Shown here: in pieces, positions 1 to 5,622 of the stretch
How positions within the stretch are numbered: the first letter of the stretch is position 1
Layout of the letters: each line of letters starts with the position of its first letter
NCBI GenBank assembly: GCA_023431045.1
Contig: JAEYXZ010000079.1
Location: 1-9,044 of the forward strand
Direction: 5' to 3'
Length of the DNA stretch: 9,044 nt
Origin: Bacillota bacterium
Lineage (GTDB): Bacteria; Bacillota_I; Bacilli_A; Acholeplasmatales; Acholeplasmataceae
The notes under the pieces: generated by a model
The model's database searches: none
Told to the model about the DNA's origin: nothing
The model's input: only the letters and a program-made list of their open reading frames with translations
Translations under genes and position numbers: made by a program

Positions 1-798
1 ACCTCAGGTATCTTTAATGATTATACGACGGGATCTCCAGTACATATAATGATTAAGAATGAAAATATTCAATCGAAAGACTATTCTCATTTAGTTAAAC
101 AACCAAGACCAGGTCATGCAGACTATGTTTCATCAGTAAAATATCAAGGCTTTAATGATTATCGTGGTGGTGGTCGTTTTTCAGGACGTTTGACAACGCC
201 AATTGTTGTTGCTGGTGCAATTGCAAAACAGATGTTGCCATTTGAGTTTTCACACAAGTTGATTCAAGTTGGCACGTTAAAAGATATGTCTAAATTAGAT
301 GAATATTTAAAGTCTGTTCAAGAACAAGGTGAATCCGTCGGTGGTATTGTTGAGGTCACAGTTAAAAATGTACCGGTTGGTTTAGGTGAACCGATGTTTA
401 ATAAACTGGATTCAGAAATTGGTAAAATGATGTTTTCAATTCCTGCCGTTAAAGGAGTCTCAATTGGGACTGGATTTGAAGGTGTTGAACAATTTGGTTC
501 GTGGTTTAATGATGTATATGAGGACGAATTAGGAGGAACAAAAACCAATCATTCAGGTGGTGTTTCAGGTGGTATCTCAAATGGTAATGATATCGTCGTA
601 AAGGTTTTTGTTAAGCCAACATCATCCATTGGTAAAACTCAGAACTCATTCAATTTGGAAACCAAAGAAAAAACCGATTTTCAAGTGGGTGGAAGACACG
701 ATGCAGCGATTGTCAGACGCGTTGGAATCGTACTTGAAAATGCACTTGCTATTGTTTTAGCAGATTTATATTTGTGGCAAAAACCTTATCAAAAATAA
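1..798 (+). CDS. aroC: Chorismate synthase, 5'-truncated by the window edge
   Basis: This enzyme converts 5-enolpyruvylshikimate-3-phosphate to chorismate, the last step of the shikimate pathway, in the cytoplasm with reduced FMN. The reading frame is open from base 1, so the ATG at 49 is an internal Met and not the start. The 265 residues seen lack roughly the first 95-100 of a usual 360-390 residue protein. Family hallmarks are the stretch FNDYTTGSP at the window start, KQPRPGHAD (fragment residues about 33-41, with the conserved His), GGGRFSGRLT (about 56-65), the glycine-rich SGGVSGGISNG loop, and the C-terminal signature VGGRHDAAIVRRV followed by ENALAIVLAD. The TAA stop at 796-798 lies nine bases before an aromatic acid exporter gene, so the two are probably cotranscribed. 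Nothing looks broken. The identification is firm; the upstream operon is out of view. Confidence 0.96.
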   Translation, partial: TSGIFNDYTTGSPVHIMIKNENIQSKDYSHLVKQPRPGHADYVSSVKYQGFNDYRGGGRFSGRLTTPIVVAGAIAKQMLPFEFSHKLIQVGTLKDMSKLDEYLKSVQEQGESVGGIVEVTVKNVPVGLGEPMFNKLDSEIGKMMFSIPAVKGVSIGTGFEGVEQFGSWFNDVYEDELGGTKTNHSGGVSGGISNGNDIVVKVFVKPTSSIGKTQNSFNLETKEKTDFQVGGRHDAAIVRRVGIVLENALAIVLADLYLWQKPYQK

Positions 799-807
799 AG
801 GATCATC

Positions 808-1779
808 ATGAGTTCAATTATTAACACAACCATTAAAATTTCATTAATTGCCATCATTGCAACTTGGATTGGATATGCCGTTGGAATTCAGAATTATTTG
901 ACTGTTGGTGTGATAGGTATTCTATCAGTTCAAGTTACGAAGTATGACTCATTAAAAAGCGGATTGATACGTTTTTTAAATGCATTCTATGCACTAGGTT
1001 TATCCTTTATCCTATTTCTAATCTTTGGTATTGAGATTTGGGTTTTTGGTGTGTTTATAGTCGTTTTCATCTTTACATCGTTTTTGATGAAATTAGAACT
1101 TGGAATGGTTCCAAGTATTGTTCTAATCTCACATATCTTTAATAGTACTGAGTTATCATGGGCATTATTCCTGGAAGAATTAAATATTGTTTTAATTGCT
1201 ATAGGGGTTGCATTGATCATCAATTTGATTTACCCACAGTTCTGGTTAAAATCTGTTATTAAAGAACTCAATCATGCAGACCAACTCACTAGAGATCATT
1301 TGTTTATATTATCGGTCTATTTAAAAAAAGTGGATGAACCACTAGACTTTATTAAACATCATAAGTTAATAAATGAATCATTTAATGAAGTTATAAAAAA
1401 GGTTGAAAAGTTAGATAAAGATAAACCTTTTGCCAATGATCATCGATACCTTGGGTATTTACTGATGAGAAAGAATCAAATGGAAGCAATCAATTTGATG
1501 TATGAAAGATTATCAAAAATTAAAGAATATCATCCAAATAATGATGTCATTTCAAATTATATAGAACAACTCGTTACTGATATCGGTTATGAGGATAAAG
1601 CAGTTAAACAACTCAGTATACTAGGAGAAATCATCAAACAGTTTGAAATTCAAGAACTTCCAAAGTCTAGAAAAGAATTTGAAACACGTGCGATGCTACT
1701 TCAAATGTTATATGATATTGAAACGTTACTTAAGTCAAAAATTCAGTTTCACGAACTCTATAAAGACTTTAAAATGTAA
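808..1779 (+). CDS. ArAE_1-family aromatic acid exporter-like membrane protein (YqjA/DUF939 type)
   Basis: This is a 323-residue membrane protein with two parts. Residues about 8-142 hold five or six hydrophobic segments (near 10-26, 29-43, 54-73, 76-94, 100-113 and 123-142). Residues about 145-323 are a charged, helical cytoplasmic domain. The layout, the early YLTVGVIGILSVQ segment, and the late ELPKSRKEFETRAMLLQML motif (about 283-301) match the ArAE_1 N-terminal plus ArAE_1_C domains found in Firmicutes proteins such as Bacillus YqjA. The family is named for aromatic acid export, but most members are untested, so the substrate here is inferred. The start follows aroC by nine bases, with an AAAGGA ribosome site (797-802) overlapping the aroC stop. 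Location directly behind chorismate synthase supports a link to aromatic acids. It ends at the shared hairpin at 1779-1809. Confidence 0.82.
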   Translation: MSSIINTTIKISLIAIIATWIGYAVGIQNYLTVGVIGILSVQVTKYDSLKSGLIRFLNAFYALGLSFILFLIFGIEIWVFGVFIVVFIFTSFLMKLELGMVPSIVLISHIFNSTELSWALFLEELNIVLIAIGVALIINLIYPQFWLKSVIKELNHADQLTRDHLFILSVYLKKVDEPLDFIKHHKLINESFNEVIKKVEKLDKDKPFANDHRYLGYLLMRKNQMEAINLMYERLSKIKEYHPNNDVISNYIEQLVTDIGYEDKAVKQLSILGEIIKQFEIQELPKSRKEFETRAMLLQMLYDIETLLKSKIQFHELYKDFKM

Positions 1780-1809
1780 AAAAAGATCCCTACTTTTGGG
1801 ATCTTTTTT
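1779..1809. terminator. Bidirectional rho-independent terminator shared by the exporter gene and mvaA
   Basis: A perfect 12-bp inverted repeat is present: AAAAAAGATCCC (1779-1790), a 7-base loop, then GGGATCTTTTTT (1798-1809). Read from either strand, the GC-containing stem runs into a T tract, so it can stop both convergent transcripts. The mvaA stop codon (1792-1790 on the minus strand) begins in the loop, so the last mvaA codons form one arm of the stem. Confidence 0.9.
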
Positions 1810-3031
1810 GATCTATAAATGATTTTGCTTGTTCAATTGTTACAACTTTTGTTGTGACTAAGTAATTGATAACCTCATCCATTTCGAAGGACGTAGCGCC
1901 AGCTTGCATGGCAATATGTCTTGCGTGTAGTCGCATATGACCTTTTTGAATACCATCAGTTGTCAAGGCATATAGAGCTGCAAAGTTTTGAGCAAGACCA
2001 ACACAAGCAATCACTTTCATTAAGTCGGTTGCTTTTTTAATGCCTAGAATTTGGTGTACAAGTTTTACTTTTGGATTGGTCGAAATACTGCCACCCACAG
2101 TACCAATTCCAAGTGGTATTGTGATTTCACCCACTAACATATGATCACTGTCCAAATACCATTTAGTAAGTGGTTGATACGTGCCTGATTTTGCGGCAAA
2201 TGCATGCGCACCAGCTTCAATTGCTCTCGTGTCATTACCACTTGCAAGTACGACAGCAGTAACACCATTCATAATGCCTTTATTATGTGTTGTTGCACGA
2301 TATGGATCAATTGATGCATACAGATTTGCAAGTGCAATATCCTCACCAATGGTATTACTATTCTTTAGATTAACTGGATTAATTCTTACTTTAGCCCTCA
2401 CTAGTGACTCAGTTGCAAGATTGGATAAGATGCTCATTAATACTTCAACTTTTTGATGGGTTGAAATATAGGTTGCTAGTGCTTCTAAAATGGTGTTAAC
2501 GGTATTTGCACCCATTGCATCTAGCGTATCAACTTTTGCATAAAGCGTGACAAACTCATGTGACTTTATATCAACCGTGATTTCTTTTAAGCCACCACCT
2601 AACTCGTGAATATGCGGATGAGCACTTTTGGCGAGTTGAAATAAGGTATCTTTATGATCAATAATAAAATCTTTTAAATCGTTAGGATTTTGCACATGTT
2701 TAAAAATGATTTGACCAATCATTAATCGGTTTTCAATGGTTGCTTCAAATCCACCATGGCGTTCAATGATTTTAGCAGCATGAGCAGCACCAGCTATCAC
2801 ACTTGATTCTTCAGTAGCCATTGGAACATGATAGTAAGTACCGTTGATTAAAAAATCTGGAGCAATCCCAAGTGGAACTTCATAACTCGTGAGATAGTTC
2901 TCGATTAACTGATCAAAATGCTCATCGGATAATCTCTGATCATGTGTTGGATTGTAAAGATTTAGTGATTTTAAAATGTTTTTTCGTTCTTCAATTGATT
3001 TCTTATAAAACTGTCCAAATGGGTTTTTCAT
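1790..3031 (-). CDS. mvaA: Hydroxymethylglutaryl-CoA reductase, class II
   Basis: This enzyme reduces HMG-CoA to mevalonate with NAD(P)H, the committed step of the mevalonate route to isoprenoids. The 413-residue soluble protein has no membrane anchor, as expected for the bacterial class II form (about 420-430 residues). It contains the N-terminal ENYLTSYEVPLGIAP segment (44-58), the PMATEESSVIAGAAHAAK motif (70-87) with the catalytic Glu (E74 or E75), HNKGIMNG (249-256) with catalytic Lys251, and GNDTRAIEAGAHAFAAKSG (265-283) with catalytic Asp267. The nucleotide-binding IGTVGGSIS (309-317) follows, then a C-terminal GHMRLHARHIAMQAG (364-378) carrying the catalytic His (H365 or H369). Cofactor preference (NADH or NADPH) cannot be read with confidence. 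The ribosome site before the ATG is poor (only GGTG, four bases upstream). It is divergent from mvaS, as in Staphylococcus aureus, and ends within the shared terminator. Confidence 0.96.
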   Translation of the reverse strand: MKNPFGQFYKKSIEERKNILKSLNLYNPTHDQRLSDEHFDQLIENYLTSYEVPLGIAPDFLINGTYYHVPMATEESSVIAGAAHAAKIIERHGGFEATIENRLMIGQIIFKHVQNPNDLKDFIIDHKDTLFQLAKSAHPHIHELGGGLKEITVDIKSHEFVTLYAKVDTLDAMGANTVNTILEALATYISTHQKVEVLMSILSNLATESLVRAKVRINPVNLKNSNTIGEDIALANLYASIDPYRATTHNKGIMNGVTAVVLASGNDTRAIEAGAHAFAAKSGTYQPLTKWYLDSDHMLVGEITIPLGIGTVGGSISTNPKVKLVHQILGIKKATDLMKVIACVGLAQNFAALYALTTDGIQKGHMRLHARHIAMQAGATSFEMDEVINYLVTTKVVTIEQAKSFIDQKRSQK

Positions 3032-3061
3032 TAGACACCAACTTTCATTTAGATTATGTCA

Positions 3062-3070
3062 ATTATAACA
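3062..3070 (-). promoter_or_regulatory. Extended -10 promoter for mvaA
   Basis: On the minus strand the sequence reads TGTTATAAT, a perfect TGn-TATAAT extended -10. It sits about 31 bases upstream of the mvaA ATG, which predicts a start near 3055 and a leader of about 25 bases. No good -35 hexamer lies 17 bases further up, which is tolerated by extended -10 promoters. Confidence 0.65.
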
Positions 3071-3099
3071 CGGGGCAACACCAAAAAACTTAATGATTG

Positions 3100-3108
3100 T
3101 GATATAAT
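3100..3108 (+). promoter_or_regulatory. Extended -10 promoter for mvaS
   Basis: The plus strand reads TGATATAAT, again a perfect TGn-TATAAT. The predicted start is near 3115, giving a leader of about 28 bases to the mvaS ATG. The -35 region (around 3080-3085) is a poor match. The two divergent -10 boxes are about 35 bases apart, so polymerases on them would occupy overlapping DNA. Confidence 0.68.
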
Positions 3109-3125
3109 AACTTAGCATTCTTTAG

Positions 3126-3134
3126 AAAGAGGAG
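3126..3134 (+). promoter_or_regulatory. Ribosome binding site that decides the mvaS start
   Basis: AAAGAGGAG lies eight bases before the ATG at 3143. This ideal spacing favours that ATG over the adjoining in-frame TTG at 3140. Confidence 0.8.
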
Positions 3135-3142
3135 TTTTATTG

Positions 3143-4288
3143 ATGAAAATCGGAATCAATCAAATGGCATTTTATGTCCCAAAATTTTATTTTCCACTTA
3201 AAAATTTAGCTAAACATAAAGGCATCGATCCGGACAAGTATACCTATGGACTCCAACAGAATAAGATGAGTATCGCTCCTTTTACACAAGATGTTGTATC
3301 AATGGCACTTAATGCAGCTGCTCAGATTATCACTGATGAAAATAAATCTAAAATTGATTTGGTGATCTTCGCAACTGAAACAGGTGTGGATCAATCAAAA
3401 TCAGCTGCGACGCACTTACCAAAATTATTAGGACTCAATCCAGAGGTTAGAGCAATCGAACTAAAACAAGCTTGTTATGCTGGAACAGCAGCGCTCTATT
3501 TTGCCAAAGGACATATTTTACAAAACCCTGATAAAGAAGTATTAATTGTCACATCTGATATTGCACGTTATGGAATAGATACTGACGGTGAACCAACTCA
3601 AGGTGCCGGCGCGGTTGCTATGACGGTTTCTAAAAATCCAAAAATTATGACACTGAATAATGATTATGGATTATATACTGATGACATCTATGATTTCTTT
3701 AGACCAAATAAAAGTGATTTTGCTCTTGTTGATGGACATTATTCAAATGAACAATATAAGCGTTTCTTTAAGGAAGTTTTCAATCAATATTTATCTAAGA
3801 GTGGGCATCAATTATCAGATTTTCATGCACTAACATTCCACATCCCATATAGTAAAATTGGTTTAAGAACACTTCAGATGGTGACAAAAGAAGTCGATCG
3901 TCCTGATTTATTTATTAATCATGAATACGCGATTAAGTATAATAAAGAAGTTGGTAATGTTTACACGGGGTCATTATTCCTAAGCTTAATCTCATTACTT
4001 GAAACGGGAAAACTTAAATCGGGTTCGCTCATTGGTCTATATAGTTATGGTTCTGGTGCAGTAGCTGAATTCTTTAGCGGTAATCTTGTTAGAGGATATA
4101 AGAAACATTTACATAAAGCACATCATCAAAACTTACTAAAAAACAGAGAAAGATTATCGTATCAAGCATATAGTGAATACTTAATGAATATTCCACAAAA
4201 TGATCAACAATTTGAATCAGATGGTGAGTTATTCCAACTTTCTAAAATCACACAATATCATCGAATTTATACACGAAAGGACATTTAA
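3143..4288 (+). CDS. mvaS: Hydroxymethylglutaryl-CoA synthase
   Basis: This enzyme condenses acetyl-CoA with acetoacetyl-CoA to give HMG-CoA, the first committed step of the mevalonate pathway. It is a 381-residue cytoplasmic thiolase-fold protein of normal bacterial length. Starting at the ATG at 3143 puts the catalytic residues at Glu79 (FATETGVDQSKSAA), Cys111 (ELKQACYAGTAAL) and His233 (LTFHIPYSKIG), the same numbers I recall for the Enterococcus faecalis enzyme. Other family marks are the N-terminal MKIGINQMAFYVPK, the SDIARYG stretch, GAGAVAM, the NEYAIKY-like segment NHEYAIKYNKEVGNVYTGSLF, and GLYSYGSGAVAEFF. An in-frame TTG at 3140 would add one residue, but the ribosome site spacing favours the ATG. 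It is divergent from mvaA, its pathway partner, and has its own terminator overlapping the stop codon, so it appears monocistronic. Confidence 0.96.
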   Translation: MKIGINQMAFYVPKFYFPLKNLAKHKGIDPDKYTYGLQQNKMSIAPFTQDVVSMALNAAAQIITDENKSKIDLVIFATETGVDQSKSAATHLPKLLGLNPEVRAIELKQACYAGTAALYFAKGHILQNPDKEVLIVTSDIARYGIDTDGEPTQGAGAVAMTVSKNPKIMTLNNDYGLYTDDIYDFFRPNKSDFALVDGHYSNEQYKRFFKEVFNQYLSKSGHQLSDFHALTFHIPYSKIGLRTLQMVTKEVDRPDLFINHEYAIKYNKEVGNVYTGSLFLSLISLLETGKLKSGSLIGLYSYGSGAVAEFFSGNLVRGYKKHLHKAHHQNLLKNRERLSYQAYSEYLMNIPQNDQQFESDGELFQLSKITQYHRIYTRKDI

Positions 4289-4305
4289 AATGTCTTTTCT
4301 TTTTT
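4275..4305 (+). terminator. Rho-independent terminator of mvaS
   Basis: The arms GAAAGGACAT (4275-4284) and ATGTCTTTTC (4290-4299) pair with one G-T wobble around a 5-base loop and are followed by six T (4300-4305). The mvaS stop codon (4286-4288) lies in the loop, so the last codons form the left arm. It separates mvaS from the sugar operon. Confidence 0.85.
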
Positions 4306-4311
4306 ATGAAT

Positions 4312-4323
4312 GTAATCGTTTGC
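4312..4323 (+). promoter_or_regulatory. Upstream LacI-type operator (imperfect)
   Basis: GTAATCGTTTGC is an imperfect palindrome with a central CG, the usual signature of LacI-family operators; its reverse complement, GCAAACGATTAC, resembles MalR-type sites. It overlaps the proposed -35 box of the sugar operon. The likely ligand is the LacI-family protein encoded at 7228-8181. Two mismatched pairs lower confidence. Confidence 0.5.
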
Positions 4324-4348
4324 ATAATTAATTAAAATCATGTAAAAT
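4320..4348 (+). promoter_or_regulatory. Promoter of the sugar-hydrolase operon
   Basis: TTGCAT (4320-4325), a weak -35, is followed after 17 bases by TAAAAT (4343-4348), a 5/6 match to the -10 consensus. Transcription would begin near 4355. An alternative is the extended -10 TGATATATC (4351-4359), which would place the downstream operator at the start site itself. Either way, both palindromes lie within the polymerase footprint. Confidence 0.6.
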
Positions 4349-4357
4349 GATGATATA

Positions 4358-4371
4358 TCGAAACGTTTCAA
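4358..4371 (+). promoter_or_regulatory. Downstream LacI-type operator (perfect core)
   Basis: GAAACGTTTC (4360-4369) is a perfect 10-base palindrome with the central CG typical of LacI-family sites, flanked by a further T/A match at 4358 and 4371. It lies just after the predicted transcription start and immediately before the ribosome site AGAGGA (4371-4376). This is a classic repressor position. Its centre is 47 bases from that of the upstream palindrome. Confidence 0.72.
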
Positions 4372-4383
4372 GAGGACAAACTG

Positions 4384-5622
4384 ATGACAAAGAAAGATAT
4401 CCAATTTATCAAAGAAGTACAGCATAAAGCTTACGAACTGTTAAGAGACTTAACAAACTACAATGAAACCGATCGAGGTTATGGTTTAACTTTAGATCAT
4501 AATGAAAAACCAGATACTGCATCCATTGCATCAACTGGTTTTATGCTGAGTGGTTATATCATTGCTGTTGAATATGGATATTTATCAAGAGAAAACGCAA
4601 TTAAAATCGTCAAAGGTACCTTACATACACTTCTATATAACATTCCTCATTATCATGGGTTTTTTCCCCACTTTCTAAATATTAATTCGGGTGATAGAAA
4701 ATCCAAGAGCGAGTATTCAACCATTGATACTGCATTATGTCTAAATGGTGTTATCGCTGTTGATTCATACTTTGAGGATGCTGAAATCAGTACATTATCA
4801 AATCAACTCTTAAGCCGAGTAGATTGGAATCATTTTGTCCATATACATGAAGGTAAAAAGCGTTTCTATATGGCTTATAATCCTGATAAACATGGAGATT
4901 ATGTCACCGGTAAACCAGGCTTTATCTTCCAATGGCATATGCTTGCAGAACAATTGATGATGTATGTCATGGCTGCAGGTGGTGGAAGTGTTGATGCGGA
5001 TCTTGCTAACGAACTGTATGAAGGTTTTGAACGCATTCAAGGATCTTATGGTGGACACAAGTATTTTTATTCACCAGGTAATACATTATTTGTTTACCAA
5101 TATCCTTTATGCTGGTTTGATTTAAAAGGTATTTATGATAAAGCGGGTATCTCTTGGTTTGAAAATACTAGAGAAGCAACGCTTGGACATCGTGCTTGGA
5201 ACTTAAGAAATTATCATAAGATAAAAACATTTGCCAAAGAAACTTTTGGTTTTACGGCTTCATCAACACCAAAAGGATATGGTGTATTTCACTGTATTCC
5301 AAACGCTCATAACAAAATTATAACCGATGGAACAATGGCACCAAATGCAATGATTGGTTCTTTAATCTTTACGCCTAAAGAATCACTTAAGGCGATGTAT
5401 TATATGAAATCATTACCACAAGTTTGGGGCAAATATGGTTTTGTTGACGCGTATAATTTTGAAGAAGAAAAACCATGGTATTCCAACCGTTATATCACAA
5501 TTGATAAAGGTTTAGAACTCCTCATGTGTAATGCCTATCTATCTAAAGATGTTCAAAATGCTTATATGAATCACCCAATCATAAAGAAAGGGATGGAGAT
5601 ATTAGAATGGACACAAAGATAA
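4384..5622 (+). CDS. PF10091 glycoamylase-like glycoside hydrolase, GH144-type (possible beta-1,2-glucanase)
   Basis: This 412-residue (alpha/alpha)6-barrel type hydrolase has the PF10091 layout along its whole length. Motifs are TASIASTGFMLSG (45-57), HGFFPHFLN (91-99), EYSTIDTALCLNG (110-122), GFIFQWHMLAEQLMMYVMAAG (179-199), NTLFVYQYPLCWFDLKG (233-249), GFTASSTPKGYGVF (289-302), DGTMAPNAMIGSLIFTP (315-331) and VWGKYGFVDAYN (347-358). Characterised stand-alone members with this fold include GH144 endo-beta-1,2-glucanases; the fold also occurs as a domain of cyclic beta-1,2-glucan synthases. The acidic residues Glu110, Asp115 and Glu189 are candidate active-site residues, but I cannot assign roles. 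There is no signal peptide, unlike many secreted GH144 enzymes, so it should act in the cytoplasm on imported oligosaccharides. It is the first gene of the operon, with an AGAGGA ribosome site seven bases before the ATG, and overlaps the next gene by 16 bases. The fold is sure; the linkage specificity is inferred. Confidence 0.82.
   Translation: MTKKDIQFIKEVQHKAYELLRDLTNYNETDRGYGLTLDHNEKPDTASIASTGFMLSGYIIAVEYGYLSRENAIKIVKGTLHTLLYNIPHYHGFFPHFLNINSGDRKSKSEYSTIDTALCLNGVIAVDSYFEDAEISTLSNQLLSRVDWNHFVHIHEGKKRFYMAYNPDKHGDYVTGKPGFIFQWHMLAEQLMMYVMAAGGGSVDADLANELYEGFERIQGSYGGHKYFYSPGNTLFVYQYPLCWFDLKGIYDKAGISWFENTREATLGHRAWNLRNYHKIKTFAKETFGFTASSTPKGYGVFHCIPNAHNKIITDGTMAPNAMIGSLIFTPKESLKAMYYMKSLPQVWGKYGFVDAYNFEEEKPWYSNRYITIDKGLELLMCNAYLSKDVQNAYMNHPIIKKGMEILEWTQR

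Noticed and set aside
318..548. Minus-strand open frame within aroC
   Set aside because: It is antisense to a conserved gene, has low-complexity Ser/Pro/Thr composition and no ribosome site or recognisable domain.
49..798. A complete 249-codon gene starting at the ATG at 49
   Set aside because: The frame is open to base 1 and the preceding codons read as conserved chorismate synthase sequence (FNDYTTGSP), so 49 is internal to a truncated gene.
987..1223. Minus-strand open frame within the exporter gene
   Set aside because: It is a complement-strand shadow of the hydrophobic membrane segments with no family resemblance.
2181..2456. Plus-strand open frame within mvaA
   Set aside because: It is antisense to the strongly conserved central part of HMG-CoA reductase, and its Ala/Leu-rich translation reflects that coding sequence.
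3140..3142. TTG as the mvaS start codon
   Set aside because: The ATG at 3143 has better spacing from the AAAGAGGAG site and puts the catalytic residues at the family positions 79, 111 and 233.
4289..4383. Possible riboswitch or small RNA between mvaS and the sugar operon
   Set aside because: The 95 bases are accounted for by the terminator tail, promoter, two palindromes and ribosome site; no structured aptamer-like element is visible.
4810..5058. Minus-strand open frame within the GH144-like gene
   Set aside because: It is antisense to the conserved PF10091 domain and shows no start signals or known motifs.
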